64,000 nt of DNA from Candidatus Sulfopaludibacter sp. SbA3. Lineage in GTDB: Bacteria; Acidobacteriota; Terriglobia; Bryobacterales; Bryobacteraceae. The notes under the pieces were generated by a model. That model had not been told where the DNA came from, did not search any database, and was given only the letters and a program-made list of their open reading frames with translations. The stretch spans positions 1-64,000 of the forward strand of contig CAMDCN010000006.1 in the NCBI GenBank assembly GCA_945890485.1, in the 5' to 3' direction. Below, piece by piece: positions 14,371-22,928 of the stretch (position 1 is the first letter of the stretch; every line of letters starts with the position of its first letter). The position numbers and the translations under genes are program-made.

Positions 14371-15723
14371 CTAGATGCTGAGGCGGTCGAGTTTGCCTTC
14401 GCTGTCTCCGAAGCGCTCGGGTTCGACTCCCATACGGTCCAGCATGGCGACGAACAGGTCGGCCATCGGGGTTCCCTTCGCGTACCGGATGTGGCGGCCT
14501 CCTTTGATCTTTCCGTTGGCTCCTCCCGCTAGGATCAGGGGGAGGTCGGCGTGGTCGTGGAGGTTTCCGTCGGAGATTCCGCTTCCGTACGCGATCATCG
14601 AGTGGTCGAGGAGCGTTCCGTCGGTTTCCTTGATGCTTTTGAGTTTGTTCAGGACGTAGACAAGAGACTCCATGTGGTAACAGTTGATCCGGGTGACCTT
14701 TTCGATCTTGTGCTTGTCACCACTGTGATGCGTCAGACCGTGGTGGCCTTCCGGGATGCCTACCTCCGCTCCGTACGCGCGGGGGCTCTGCTCGATGCTG
14801 AAGAGGAGGGTTGCAATTCTCGTCTGGTCCGTCTGAAAGGCCAGCACCATGAGATCCAACATCAGGCGGGCGTGCTCTCCGAAGTCGCTCGGGACACTCG
14901 TCGCTGGCGGGCTCAACGTCACCGCTATCTTTGGTTCTCGCGTGGCCTTTTCCGTGGTTTGGATTCTGGTTTCGATCTCGCGGACGGACGTTAGATACTC
15001 GTCCATTTTGTGTTTGTCCGTGCCTCCTAACTTGGCGCGGAGCTGGCGGGCTTCGTCTAGTACTCCATCCAAAATGCTCTTCTCGTACAACTCCTGGCGG
15101 CGGCGCTCGGCGGGGTCCTTGCCCAGATCTAAGCTGCCGAAGAGGCGCTCGAAGACCGCCCTCGGGCGGACCTCCGGGGGGAGAGGTGTCGTGGGGGTTT
15201 GCCAGGCCAGGGTGTTGCTGTAGGTGCAGCTATAGCCGTTGTCGCAGTTGCCTCCCTGGACGCCTTCTTCACAACCGAGTTCGAGAGAACGGAAGCGGGT
15301 GACTCCCTGCATCTTGGCGGCGGCGACCTGGTCGACGGAGGTGCCGGCGAGGACATCCTTTCCCGCGCTCTTCTTGGGGTGGGTGGCGGTTAAGTACGCC
15401 GCGCTGGCTCGGCCGTGGTCGCCTGGGCCGTCGCCGAGGGCGCGGCCTCCGTTGCAGTCCAGGCCGGAAAGGACGAGGAGCTCCTTATGGAACGGCGCTA
15501 TGGCTTTGGTGATGCGGGGCAGGTGGGAGGGCAAGAGGGCCCATTCGCCGGGGCCCTGGCCGGTGCGGGGGGTCCATTCGTCCATCACGATGCCGTTGGG
15601 GACGTAGAGAAACGCCATGCGGGTGGGGGCGGTGGGGGGCATGGCCTCCAGCAGCGGGAGGGCAAGGGCGGTTCCCATACCGCGGAGGAGGGAGCGGCGG
15701 GAGAGAGGGTTAACGCGCGGCAT
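14371..15723 (-). CDS. DUF1552 domain protein, Tat-exported
   Basis: 450 residues from ATG 15723. It opens with a twin-arginine-like signal (SRRSLLRGMGTALALPLLEA), then MAFLYVPNGIVMDEWTP, DGPGDHGRASAAYLT and, near the C-terminus, GHHGLTHHSGD and GNLHDHADLPLILAG, all characteristic of DUF1552. Function is unknown; these genes nearly always follow a DUF1592/DUF1588 cytochrome-like gene, as here with a 14-base overlap. Export to the periplasm is inferred from the signal. It is the last gene of a three-gene operon starting at 20570. Confidence 0.85.
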   Translation of the reverse strand: MPRVNPLSRRSLLRGMGTALALPLLEAMPPTAPTRMAFLYVPNGIVMDEWTPRTGQGPGEWALLPSHLPRITKAIAPFHKELLVLSGLDCNGGRALGDGPGDHGRASAAYLTATHPKKSAGKDVLAGTSVDQVAAAKMQGVTRFRSLELGCEEGVQGGNCDNGYSCTYSNTLAWQTPTTPLPPEVRPRAVFERLFGSLDLGKDPAERRRQELYEKSILDGVLDEARQLRAKLGGTDKHKMDEYLTSVREIETRIQTTEKATREPKIAVTLSPPATSVPSDFGEHARLMLDLMVLAFQTDQTRIATLLFSIEQSPRAYGAEVGIPEGHHGLTHHSGDKHKIEKVTRINCYHMESLVYVLNKLKSIKETDGTLLDHSMIAYGSGISDGNLHDHADLPLILAGGANGKIKGGRHIRYAKGTPMADLFVAMLDRMGVEPERFGDSEGKLDRLSI

Positions 15724-18028
15724 GGTGGGTTCCTTCCTTGGATCTCATTTGAAACGGTTCGCTTTCGACGATCGCCAGGACCAGGGCGGAGAGGCGGTTG
15801 CCCTGTTGGGTGAGTTGCTCGTGGATGCGGTCGACGGCGGGGCGGTCGGCGGGTTCGAGGCCTCGGCCCAGGGCGAACGTCAGGAGCTGTTCGCTGAAGT
15901 GACGGGTGAACTGGGCGGACTGGCGGCGGAGGATCTGCTTAAGTTCGGCCGCTCCGGCGAAGCTTTCGCCGCTGGGGAGCGTGCCGGTGCTGTCGACGGG
16001 GAACTTGCCGTCATGCGTTCGCCAGCCGCCGGCGGCGTCGAAGTTTTCGAGGCCGAAGCCGATGGGGTCCATGGAGACGTGGCAGGCGGCGCAGGCGGGG
16101 TTGGCACGGTGCTGCTCGAGGCGGGTGCGGACGGAGGCTTCGGCGCTACCGTGCTTCTCTTCGAGCGCCGGGACGTCCGGGGGCGGGGGCGGCGGGGCGG
16201 CGCCGAGGAGCGTTTGGAGCACCCACTTGCCGCGGATGACGGGGGAGGTTCTTGTGGCGTACGAAGTTAGGGCCAGGACGGCGGCCTGGGTGACGACTCC
16301 TCCCCGGGGCGTGCCGGTGAGGGGCACGCGCTGGAAGGCGAAGCCGTTGACGTTGGGGATGCCGTAGTAGCGGGCTAGGGGGCCATTCAGATAGGTAAAG
16401 TTGCCGTCGATGAAGTCGAGGAGGCTGCGGTCTTGCCGGAAGATTTCCGTCGTGAAGAGCAGGGTCTCCTGGCGCATGGCGGCGAGGAGTTCGTCGTCGA
16501 TGTGGGGGAAGAGGGCGGCGTCGGGCTTTTTGCGGTCGAGGGCGCGAAGGTCGAGCCATTGGGTGGCGAAGCTGTCGACGAGGTAGGCGGCTTTGGGGTC
16601 CTTGAGCATGCGCTGCACTTGAGCGGCTCGGATGGCAGGTTTTGAGAGTTGGTTGGTTTCGGCTAGTTGGAGAAGCTCGTCGTCGGGCATGCTGCCCCAG
16701 AGGAAGTAGGAGAGGCGGGTGGCTTGCTCGTAGTTGTTGAGAGAGTAGGTCTTCGGGGCGTTGGGCGGATCCGTCTCCAGGCGGAAGAGGAAGGCGGGGG
16801 AGACGAGGAGGGACTGGAGGGCGACGCGGATTCCTTCCTGGAAGGGGTCGCCTTGTTGTTGGACGAGGTTGACTAGTTTGAGGAGTTTTTGGATTTCGGT
16901 TTCGGTGGCGGGGCGGCGGAAGGCTCGGCGGGCGAGGGGGGTGAGGATTTGTTTGGCGCAGTCCTGGGTTGGTTCGTGGCAGGTGAAGAACTTTGGCTGC
17001 TGGTGAGGGGCGGGGTTGTAGGGGCCGAGGACCTCCATGTATTCGGCGCCGAGGCGGCGGCGGCCGTCGGGGTTGAGGTTGGCGCGGGGGTTGGCGAGGT
17101 TGGCGTGGCCGGGGACGTAGACGTGGACGTGGTGGTCGCCGGCGGTGAGGCGGACTTTGGCGGTGGTGGGGCCGCGGGTGTAATCGAAAGCCTCTTCGCC
17201 GACGACGGAGCCCTGGTGGATGGTTTTTCCGTCGACGTCGATGCGGAATTCGACGGGTGGGGCGGCGCGGCGGGAGGCTTCGAGTTGGGCTTCGAGGGCG
17301 GCTCCGGTGAGGGGGCCTCCGCGTCCGACGCCGGGTGCGCGGCCTCGGCGGTTGAGCATGCGGAACTGGAAGACGTAGTCGGCTTCGACGGGGGCGTGGT
17401 AGGTGGTTTCGAGGGTGCCGCGGAAGGAGAAGGGGAGGACGCTGCCAGAGACGTGACCGTCGTCCTGGACGGTTTTGATCATGAACTTGGCGATGAGGCC
17501 GGGCTTGGGTTCGTAGGGTTCGCCGTAGACGGCGATGCGGGAGACGGAGCGGGCGGCGGCCATGTACTTCTCCATGAGCATGGGGGAGAGGGTGAGGACG
17601 TCGCCGATGTTGTCGTAGCCGTAGCCTTGGTTGTCGATGGGGAAGGAGTCGGCCGGGCGGGTGGTGACGCCGAGGAGGTCCCGGATGGTGTTGTTGTATT
17701 CGAGGCGGTTGAGGCGGCGGGCGGTGACTCGGCCGGGGCCGGTTGCTATTGGGAAAGTGGCGTTGATCCAGGTGGTGAGGGTGGTGCGGTTGGTTTCGGA
17801 GAGGCCTGGGAGGGGCGGCGGGGGCATGGTGCGGGATTCGATGCGCTGGCGGACTTTGTGCCAGGTGGCGGTGGGTAGGTTGGGGGTGGTGAGGTTGAGG
17901 CCGGCGAGTTGGGCGGTGGCGCCGTGGCACTGGGTGCATTGGGCGGTGAGGAGGGCGGAGACGGGGGCGGGTTGGGCGTGGGCGGCGAGGCCGTAGGCGA
18001 GAAGGAGAGTGGAGAGGCGGAGAGACAC
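15710..18028 (-). CDS. Secreted planctomycete-type protein with cytochrome-like and DUF1587/1595/1592/1588/1585 domains
   Basis: 772 residues. I start at GTG 18028, which gives a signal peptide (LRLSTLLLAYGLAAHAQ) and lies 28 bases after the stop of the upstream gene. A heme-type CTQCHG follows at about residue 30, then RRLNRLEYNNTIRDLLGV (DUF1587), a long beta-rich middle, LARRAFRRPATETE (DUF1595), RLSYFLWGSMPDDEL (DUF1592), FTYLNGPLARYYGI (DUF1588) and ACHVSMDPIGFGLENFD near the C-terminus (DUF1585). A role in periplasmic oxidation of complex carbon is often suggested but unproven. Partner of the DUF1552 gene. Confidence 0.85.
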   Translation of the reverse strand: MSLRLSTLLLAYGLAAHAQPAPVSALLTAQCTQCHGATAQLAGLNLTTPNLPTATWHKVRQRIESRTMPPPPLPGLSETNRTTLTTWINATFPIATGPGRVTARRLNRLEYNNTIRDLLGVTTRPADSFPIDNQGYGYDNIGDVLTLSPMLMEKYMAAARSVSRIAVYGEPYEPKPGLIAKFMIKTVQDDGHVSGSVLPFSFRGTLETTYHAPVEADYVFQFRMLNRRGRAPGVGRGGPLTGAALEAQLEASRRAAPPVEFRIDVDGKTIHQGSVVGEEAFDYTRGPTTAKVRLTAGDHHVHVYVPGHANLANPRANLNPDGRRRLGAEYMEVLGPYNPAPHQQPKFFTCHEPTQDCAKQILTPLARRAFRRPATETEIQKLLKLVNLVQQQGDPFQEGIRVALQSLLVSPAFLFRLETDPPNAPKTYSLNNYEQATRLSYFLWGSMPDDELLQLAETNQLSKPAIRAAQVQRMLKDPKAAYLVDSFATQWLDLRALDRKKPDAALFPHIDDELLAAMRQETLLFTTEIFRQDRSLLDFIDGNFTYLNGPLARYYGIPNVNGFAFQRVPLTGTPRGGVVTQAAVLALTSYATRTSPVIRGKWVLQTLLGAAPPPPPPDVPALEEKHGSAEASVRTRLEQHRANPACAACHVSMDPIGFGLENFDAAGGWRTHDGKFPVDSTGTLPSGESFAGAAELKQILRRQSAQFTRHFSEQLLTFALGRGLEPADRPAVDRIHEQLTQQGNRLSALVLAIVESEPFQMRSKEGTHHAAR

Positions 18029-18056
18029 CGCTCTTATTAGATCGCAAATTGGAGGG

Positions 18057-20570
18057 TTAGAGGTCGGCGAGGAGCTGGCGGCATTGGAGGACTTTTTCGG
18101 CGAGGTCGAGGGGGGTGTAGTAGTAGTGATTCGATGCTTCGTAGCCGATGACGGGGAATTGGCGGGCGATGGGGTATTGGGCGCGGGCGAGGGCGAGTTC
18201 GCTTTCGAGGATCTGGCGGATGCGGGGGCGGTGGGCGAGGTTGGCCTCGTCGCGGAGGCGGTAGTATTCGACCTGGTTGGCAACGCTTTGGAAGTGGTGG
18301 TAGCAGGTTTGGGCGATGGCGAGGTCCTGGGCGGCGTTCTTGCGTTTGGCGCGGGGGGCTTTGGTGAGCGCTTCGCCGAGGCGGGCGAGGCCGGGCTTCC
18401 AGGCGTTGGCGAGTTTGGTGAGCTGCTTCTGGACGACTTCGGGCGGGTAGCGGCCGCACCAGGCTTTATAGGCGTCGTGGGGAAAGAGAATCATACCGGG
18501 CTTGAGGCCGGTGGGTTGGGGGCGGAGGAGATGGGCGGGGCCGTGCTGGAGGGGGAGGATGTAGATTGACACGCCGTAGGGGAATTCGAGGAAGGCATCG
18601 GAGAAGATCTGCCAGGCTTGGACGGCGGCTTGGTGGCCGGCGCCGTAGCGTTGACGGGCGACTTGGGTGAGGATTTCGGCGTCGGGGGGGACGGGGTCGG
18701 AGTAGTAGGCCTTGGCGGCGTGGAGGTTGGGGGAGGGGTAGCCGCCGCAGGTCCAGGCGGCCATGAGGCCGGAGACGCCGGCTTGGCGGAGGTTGCGGCA
18801 GTGTTGGAGGATGAGCTGGGGGACGGGGATATAGGGGACGGCGGAGAGTTCCCAGGTGTTGTTGAATTGGACTTTGGCGAGATTGGTGAGGCCGGCTTTG
18901 GCGGAGGCGGCCCAGTTGCGGGTGGCGCGGGGGCCGGGGCCGACGACGGAGATGGAGTATTCGCCGACGGCGGAGCGGACGCCACCGCGTTCGACGGGGA
19001 CGCTCCATTCGCTGATGGAGACGATGCGGGTGTCCTTGGGCAGTTGGGCGGTGAGGGGAGCGACCATTTCGTCGGGCCAGCCCCAGTCGTAGTGGATGAT
19101 TTCGGCGGTGGGGGAGGATTGGCGGATGCCTTCGTGCATGGCGCGGAAGAGTTCGGCGAGGACGGTGGCGGCGGGGCGTTGGGCGCAGCGGGGGCAGTCG
19201 CCGGCGTTGGGGGGCTTGATGGCCCAGGCGCCTCCGTGGGAGAAGCAGTTGGTGTGGTTCTCAGACATGGATATGGTGAAGACGCCGCCGAGTTGGGGGG
19301 CGGCGCGGAAGACGTGGGCGAGGGAGTCGCGGATCCAGTTGCGGACGGCGGGTTGGGAGGTGCAGAGGGCGTTGAGGTTTTGGAAGCTGGAGCCGCGGAA
19401 AGTGGGGTGCTTCGAGAAGAAGGCGGCGGGGAGGGCCCGGGGTTCGTTGAGATAGAGATAGACGCGGACTCCGAATTCGGCGGCGCGTTCGGTGAGGGTT
19501 TTGAGGTTCTTGAGGCGGGTTTCGGAGTTTTGTCCGAATTCGGGGAAGGTGGGGGAGGGGGCGAGGGTATTGAGAACGCCTTGGAGCCAGACGCCGTTGA
19601 TGCCGGCGCGGGCGAGTTTTTCGAGATAGGCGTCGGGGAAGGGGTCGGCTTCGGGCTCCATGAGGGGGTCGCCGTAGAGGGCGAAATAGGAGTAGAGGAA
19701 GCGGGGGGACCAGACGGTGCGGGACTGGGTGAAGCCGGGGGGGAGGACGGGGGATTCGAGGGCCTCCATGCGGTCCTGGAGGGTGTAGAGGGCCTGGATG
19801 AGTTCGGAGAGGTCGACGGCTTCGACTTGGATGTTGTTGGGTTTTGTGACGGTGGTGCGGGAGCCGGAGAGGGACGGATTGAGGGAGAGGGTGAGTTGGC
19901 CCGGGGCGCCGCCGAAGGATTCGCGGAGGAAGCGGAGGAAGCGTTCCCCGGCGCGTTGGAGCTGGGGGTTGGTGGTGGAGGCGAGGGTGAAGCCGGGGCC
20001 GGGGTTGGCAGGGCGGAGGGCGGGGTTGGTGGGGTTGCTGAGGTCTTCGACGAAGCCGCAGAGGGGCCGGCCGGGGCGGTGGAGGAGGGGGCCGAAGGAT
20101 TGGTGGAGGACTTTGCTGAAGGTTTCGGCGGCTTTGGTTTCGGTGGGGGTGAGGGGGGCGTAGCGGACGGGTTCGCAGGTGGGTTGGGGGCCGAGTTTGT
20201 GGTCGAGGAAGTCGTCTTCTTTGAGAGTGAAGGCGAGGCGTTCGGGGGTCCAATCGAGGAGTTGGGTGAGTTGGGCGGTGGGGAGGAGATGCCAGTTCTG
20301 GCGGATGACGGTGACGTAGATGCGGCGGAGCTGGTCGTCGGTGAGGGTGAGCTTGGGCGGGAGGTTGAGGGTGCGGGCGAGGTCGAGGATGTTTTCCTGC
20401 GAGGTTTGGAGGACGGCGGCGAGGCGGGGGAGGTTGGCGAGTTCCCAATTGCGCCAGAGGAATTGGCAGGCGCGGTTGGGGAAGTGGGGTTCGAGGAGGG
20501 GCGGGGCGGCGGGCTGAGCGAGGAAAGGGGTGGCGGCGGCGAGGGCGAGGAAGTCTCGGCGGGGAAGCAT
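18057..20570 (-). CDS. Exported TIM-barrel glycoside-hydrolase-like protein, family uncertain
   Basis: 837 residues from ATG 20570. The N-terminus LPRRDFLALAAATPFLAQ is a Tat-like signal. The centre has the look of a (beta/alpha)8 barrel: INGVWLQGVLNTL, FGVRVYLYLNEPRALP, GVFTISMSENHTNC and EIIHYDWGWPDEMV, where Glu and Asp residues at strand ends could be catalytic. A C-terminal helical part follows. This resembles the hexosaminidase/glucuronidase-like barrels but I cannot name a GH family. First gene of the operon with the cytochrome-like and DUF1552 genes, which suggests a shared role in polymer use. Very high GC. Confidence 0.6.
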   Translation of the reverse strand: MLPRRDFLALAAATPFLAQPAAPPLLEPHFPNRACQFLWRNWELANLPRLAAVLQTSQENILDLARTLNLPPKLTLTDDQLRRIYVTVIRQNWHLLPTAQLTQLLDWTPERLAFTLKEDDFLDHKLGPQPTCEPVRYAPLTPTETKAAETFSKVLHQSFGPLLHRPGRPLCGFVEDLSNPTNPALRPANPGPGFTLASTTNPQLQRAGERFLRFLRESFGGAPGQLTLSLNPSLSGSRTTVTKPNNIQVEAVDLSELIQALYTLQDRMEALESPVLPPGFTQSRTVWSPRFLYSYFALYGDPLMEPEADPFPDAYLEKLARAGINGVWLQGVLNTLAPSPTFPEFGQNSETRLKNLKTLTERAAEFGVRVYLYLNEPRALPAAFFSKHPTFRGSSFQNLNALCTSQPAVRNWIRDSLAHVFRAAPQLGGVFTISMSENHTNCFSHGGAWAIKPPNAGDCPRCAQRPAATVLAELFRAMHEGIRQSSPTAEIIHYDWGWPDEMVAPLTAQLPKDTRIVSISEWSVPVERGGVRSAVGEYSISVVGPGPRATRNWAASAKAGLTNLAKVQFNNTWELSAVPYIPVPQLILQHCRNLRQAGVSGLMAAWTCGGYPSPNLHAAKAYYSDPVPPDAEILTQVARQRYGAGHQAAVQAWQIFSDAFLEFPYGVSIYILPLQHGPAHLLRPQPTGLKPGMILFPHDAYKAWCGRYPPEVVQKQLTKLANAWKPGLARLGEALTKAPRAKRKNAAQDLAIAQTCYHHFQSVANQVEYYRLRDEANLAHRPRIRQILESELALARAQYPIARQFPVIGYEASNHYYYTPLDLAEKVLQCRQLLADL

Positions 20571-20688
20571 GGGGATTATGGTATCGGTTTGGGAGACGGG
20601 CTTCTGCGGGGAGGCCGGAGAGCTGGAACGGATGAGCGGCGCTATTGCCTGGCCGGCGTGGGGAGCTGGGTTGTTGCGGATTATCGGA

Positions 20689-21036
20689 CTAGCGCGGCCG
20701 CGGGTTTGCAGCGAGTTTAGGAGAGCTTCCTGAAGACCGGGACGAGGAGGCTTCGACCTTGTGTTTGAGGTGGTTGGCGGCGATGGGGAGGGCCTTCTTC
20801 ACCGGGCCGGTGAGGGTTTGGACGGCTTCTTTGAGGAGGACGTGGCGAAGGAGGCCGGAGGGCCCGCCTTCGCGGAAGAGCATGAGGCCGAGCCAGATGG
20901 CTTGGGCGATGGGGAGGGCGTAGGGGGCGAATGGCTGATTTTCGACTTTGCTGACGGCGTGGTTGACGGCGGCCTGGACGTCGGGATAGATGATGTGGCG
21001 TTTGATGACCCGGGCTGCGTCAGTGGGCGAAATCAT
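20689..21036 (-). CDS. Hypothetical protein
   Basis: 115 residues from ATG 21036. It reads SPTDAARVIKRHIIYPDVQA, a mostly helical middle with LPIAQAIWLGLMLF, and a basic, Ser-rich C-terminus. No family is recognised. The single hydrophobic stretch is too short to be sure of a membrane anchor. It is divergent from the PaiB-type regulator, and 62 to 131 bases separate the two, depending on which start the regulator uses. Confidence 0.5.
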   Translation of the reverse strand: MISPTDAARVIKRHIIYPDVQAAVNHAVSKVENQPFAPYALPIAQAIWLGLMLFREGGPSGLLRHVLLKEAVQTLTGPVKKALPIAANHLKHKVEASSSRSSGSSPKLAANPRPR

Positions 21037-21166
21037 AGGGGGACCTGCAGGGTTCCGCGGGAACCGGGGGGCAAATGGGCCATTGCTATGCTGAATCATG
21101 GCGGTGCGTCGAGACTTCATGTGGGCTTTGTCGATGCTGGCGGCTTCCGAGGGAGATGCCGATAGC

Positions 21167-21796
21167 TTGTATGTTCCGGAGCGGCATGTGGAGCGGGACC
21201 GGGAGCTGTTGCTGGACTTCGTGGAGGAGTACTCGTTTGCGATGGTGATCAGCGCGCACGGGGGGATTCGCGTGACGAATGTGCCGACACTGGTGGAGCG
21301 AACGGAAAAAGGTTGGGGGAAGGTGTCGTGGCACCTGGCGAAGGGCAATCCGCAGAACGGGGCGTTGACGGGTAAAACGGAGGCGGTGGTGGTGTGCCAT
21401 GGCCCGCATGGATACGTTTCGCCGAGTTGGTATGAGGCGCGGCCGACGGTGCCAACGTGGAACTTCGCGGTGGTGCATCTGCATGGGCAGCCGAGGCGGG
21501 TGGAGGATGATGAGGCGTTTGCGCGGAGTCTGGAGCAGCTGGTGGAGAGGAATGAGAAGAAGTATGGAGGGGAGAAGGCTTGGGCGTTGGGGACGATGAC
21601 GCCGGAGTATTTGCGGGGGATGCGGCAGGGGATTGTTGCGTATGAGATGACGATTGAGAAGGTGGAAGCGAAGTTTAAGCTGGGGCAGGAGCGGACGGCG
21701 GCGGATCGGGCGGGGGTATTGCGGGGGTTGGAGCGGCCACAGGGGCGGAGCCTCTATGAGTTGACGCGAGACTACTATGCGCGATTGAAGGGGTAG
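21167..21796 (+). CDS. PaiB-type FMN-binding negative transcriptional regulator / pyridoxamine-oxidase-like protein
   Basis: About 209 residues. The frame is open from ATG 21098, but family proteins begin M-Y-x-P, and here YVPERHVERDRELLLDFVEE follows TTG 21167, which has GGGAG 11 bases upstream; I prefer that start. Further marks: FAMVISAHGGIRVTNVPTLV, GKVSWHLAKGNPQ, VVCHGPHGYVSPSWYE and PTWNFAVVHLHG, with the flavin-site pattern of the split-barrel fold. PaiB represses degradative enzyme and sporulation genes in Bacillus; here the targets are unknown. Confidence 0.85.
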   Translation: MYVPERHVERDRELLLDFVEEYSFAMVISAHGGIRVTNVPTLVERTEKGWGKVSWHLAKGNPQNGALTGKTEAVVVCHGPHGYVSPSWYEARPTVPTWNFAVVHLHGQPRRVEDDEAFARSLEQLVERNEKKYGGEKAWALGTMTPEYLRGMRQGIVAYEMTIEKVEAKFKLGQERTAADRAGVLRGLERPQGRSLYELTRDYYARLKG

Positions 21797-21858
21797 GCGT
21801 TCGAAATCGTTCGGGTGTGTGTCGAGATTCGGGAGTTTGGGAAGTGAAGTTGGCGGCA

Positions 21859-22560
21859 ATGATGAGCCGCTGGCCACTGGAAACGAGGAACCCGAAGAAT
21901 CGTGTTGTGGCGGCCCGGAAGAGCGTGAATTCCGGATTTACGTTGATTGAATTGCTGGTGGTGATTTCGACGGCATCCTTGTTGACTGGCTTGCTGATGC
22001 CGGAGAACGGCGAGGTGGACGGATTTAGGGCGTCATCTTATGCGGTGGACGCGCAGGGTTGTAGTCTGGCGATAGAACCGGTACCAGGCGTGACGGGCAT
22101 GAAGACGGCCGGGGCGCGGGGGAAGCGGGATGGGCGGTTGTTGATTGCATGGGCGCCGACGCCGGGGGTGGCGGAGGGTAGGGCGGCGGAGACGTTACGG
22201 CGGCCCGCGGAGGCGTATCAGGGTCCGGACGGGCCGATCCGCTTCGCTTCGATTTCCCACCATTCCGGAGGGCTCCATTTCACGATGGGGGGCGGATCGG
22301 AGCGGCAGAACAGGCGATGCAGTTGGGGTGCGTGTGGAGAGCGTTGGGAGACGCGGCCGGGGGTGACGGTGGAGAATGTGCGGGGAGATGCGCCGGGGAG
22401 TGCGCCAGACGCTGCCGGGATTGGTGGGACGCGTGGAGGCGGCGGCTATTGCGGGCGACCTGCCGGCGGTGAGTCCGTTGCGGAGGGCGGACGGTGGCCG
22501 CGGGGGAGGAGGGGCGTAATCCGCGGGTGGTGGGGCGAGACGTTTTGTTATTCTGGCCCT
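21859..22560 (+). pseudogene. Decayed prepilin-like (pseudopilin) gene
   Basis: From ATG 21859 the frame reads a prepilin cleavage and transmembrane motif, GFTLIELLVVISTASLLTGL, followed by a short periplasmic part with EPVPGVTG and PTPGVAEGRA, phrases I associate with acidobacterial pilin-like proteins. From about 22250 the frame is no longer protein-like and runs out of phase through the next gene, so the 3' half appears shifted or lost. It may instead be a short intact pseudopilin with a misread end. The motif itself is clear. Confidence 0.5.
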
Positions 22561-22562
22561 CT

Positions 22563-22928
22563 ATGGCGACTCCAGTTCAAGAGTTTGACGCGATCCGGGC
22601 GACGATACAGCACTACATTGATGGGGTACAGACCGGGCAGAGTGCGGAGATGCGGAAAGCGTTCCATGAAGACGCGACGATCTTCGGCTACATTGGGCCG
22701 GATCTGTTCGCAGGGCCGATACAGGGTCTGTACGATTGGCACGACGGCAACGGGGCGGCGACGGAGGTGGAGATCCGCGTGGTCAGCGTTGATGTGGGTG
22801 AGACGGGGGCTACGGCGCGATTGGAGATTGATAACTGGACGGGGCACCGGTTTACGGACTTTTTCACGCTGCTGAAGGTGGATGGGGAGTGGAAGATTAT
22901 GAACAAGGTCTTCCACTTGCACGGTTAG
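22563..22928 (+). CDS. NTF2-like / putative lumazine-binding family protein
   Basis: 121 residues from ATG 22563. It has the cone-shaped NTF2 fold pattern: an N-terminal helix (AIRATIQHYIDGVQTGQSAE), FHEDATIFGYIGPD, then beta strands ending with FTDFFTLLKVDGEWKIMNKV and FHLHG. This matches the lumazine-binding-like (PF12893) branch. Such proteins bind small ligands or act as minor isomerase-like enzymes; substrate unknown. The last 4 bases overlap the convergent Mur-ligase gene. Confidence 0.8.
   Translation: MATPVQEFDAIRATIQHYIDGVQTGQSAEMRKAFHEDATIFGYIGPDLFAGPIQGLYDWHDGNGAATEVEIRVVSVDVGETGATARLEIDNWTGHRFTDFFTLLKVDGEWKIMNKVFHLHG

Noticed and set aside
16146-18047. A long minus-strand frame in another phase across the cytochrome-like gene
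   Set aside because: The product is over one third Arg and Pro, and it shares DNA with a gene that shows six recognisable domains.
18618-20720. A 700-codon plus-strand open frame opposite the TIM-barrel gene
   Set aside because: Its translation is almost only Gly, Ala, Glu, Val and Asp with no domain pattern. It arises from strong codon bias (GC-rich third positions) of the real minus-strand gene.
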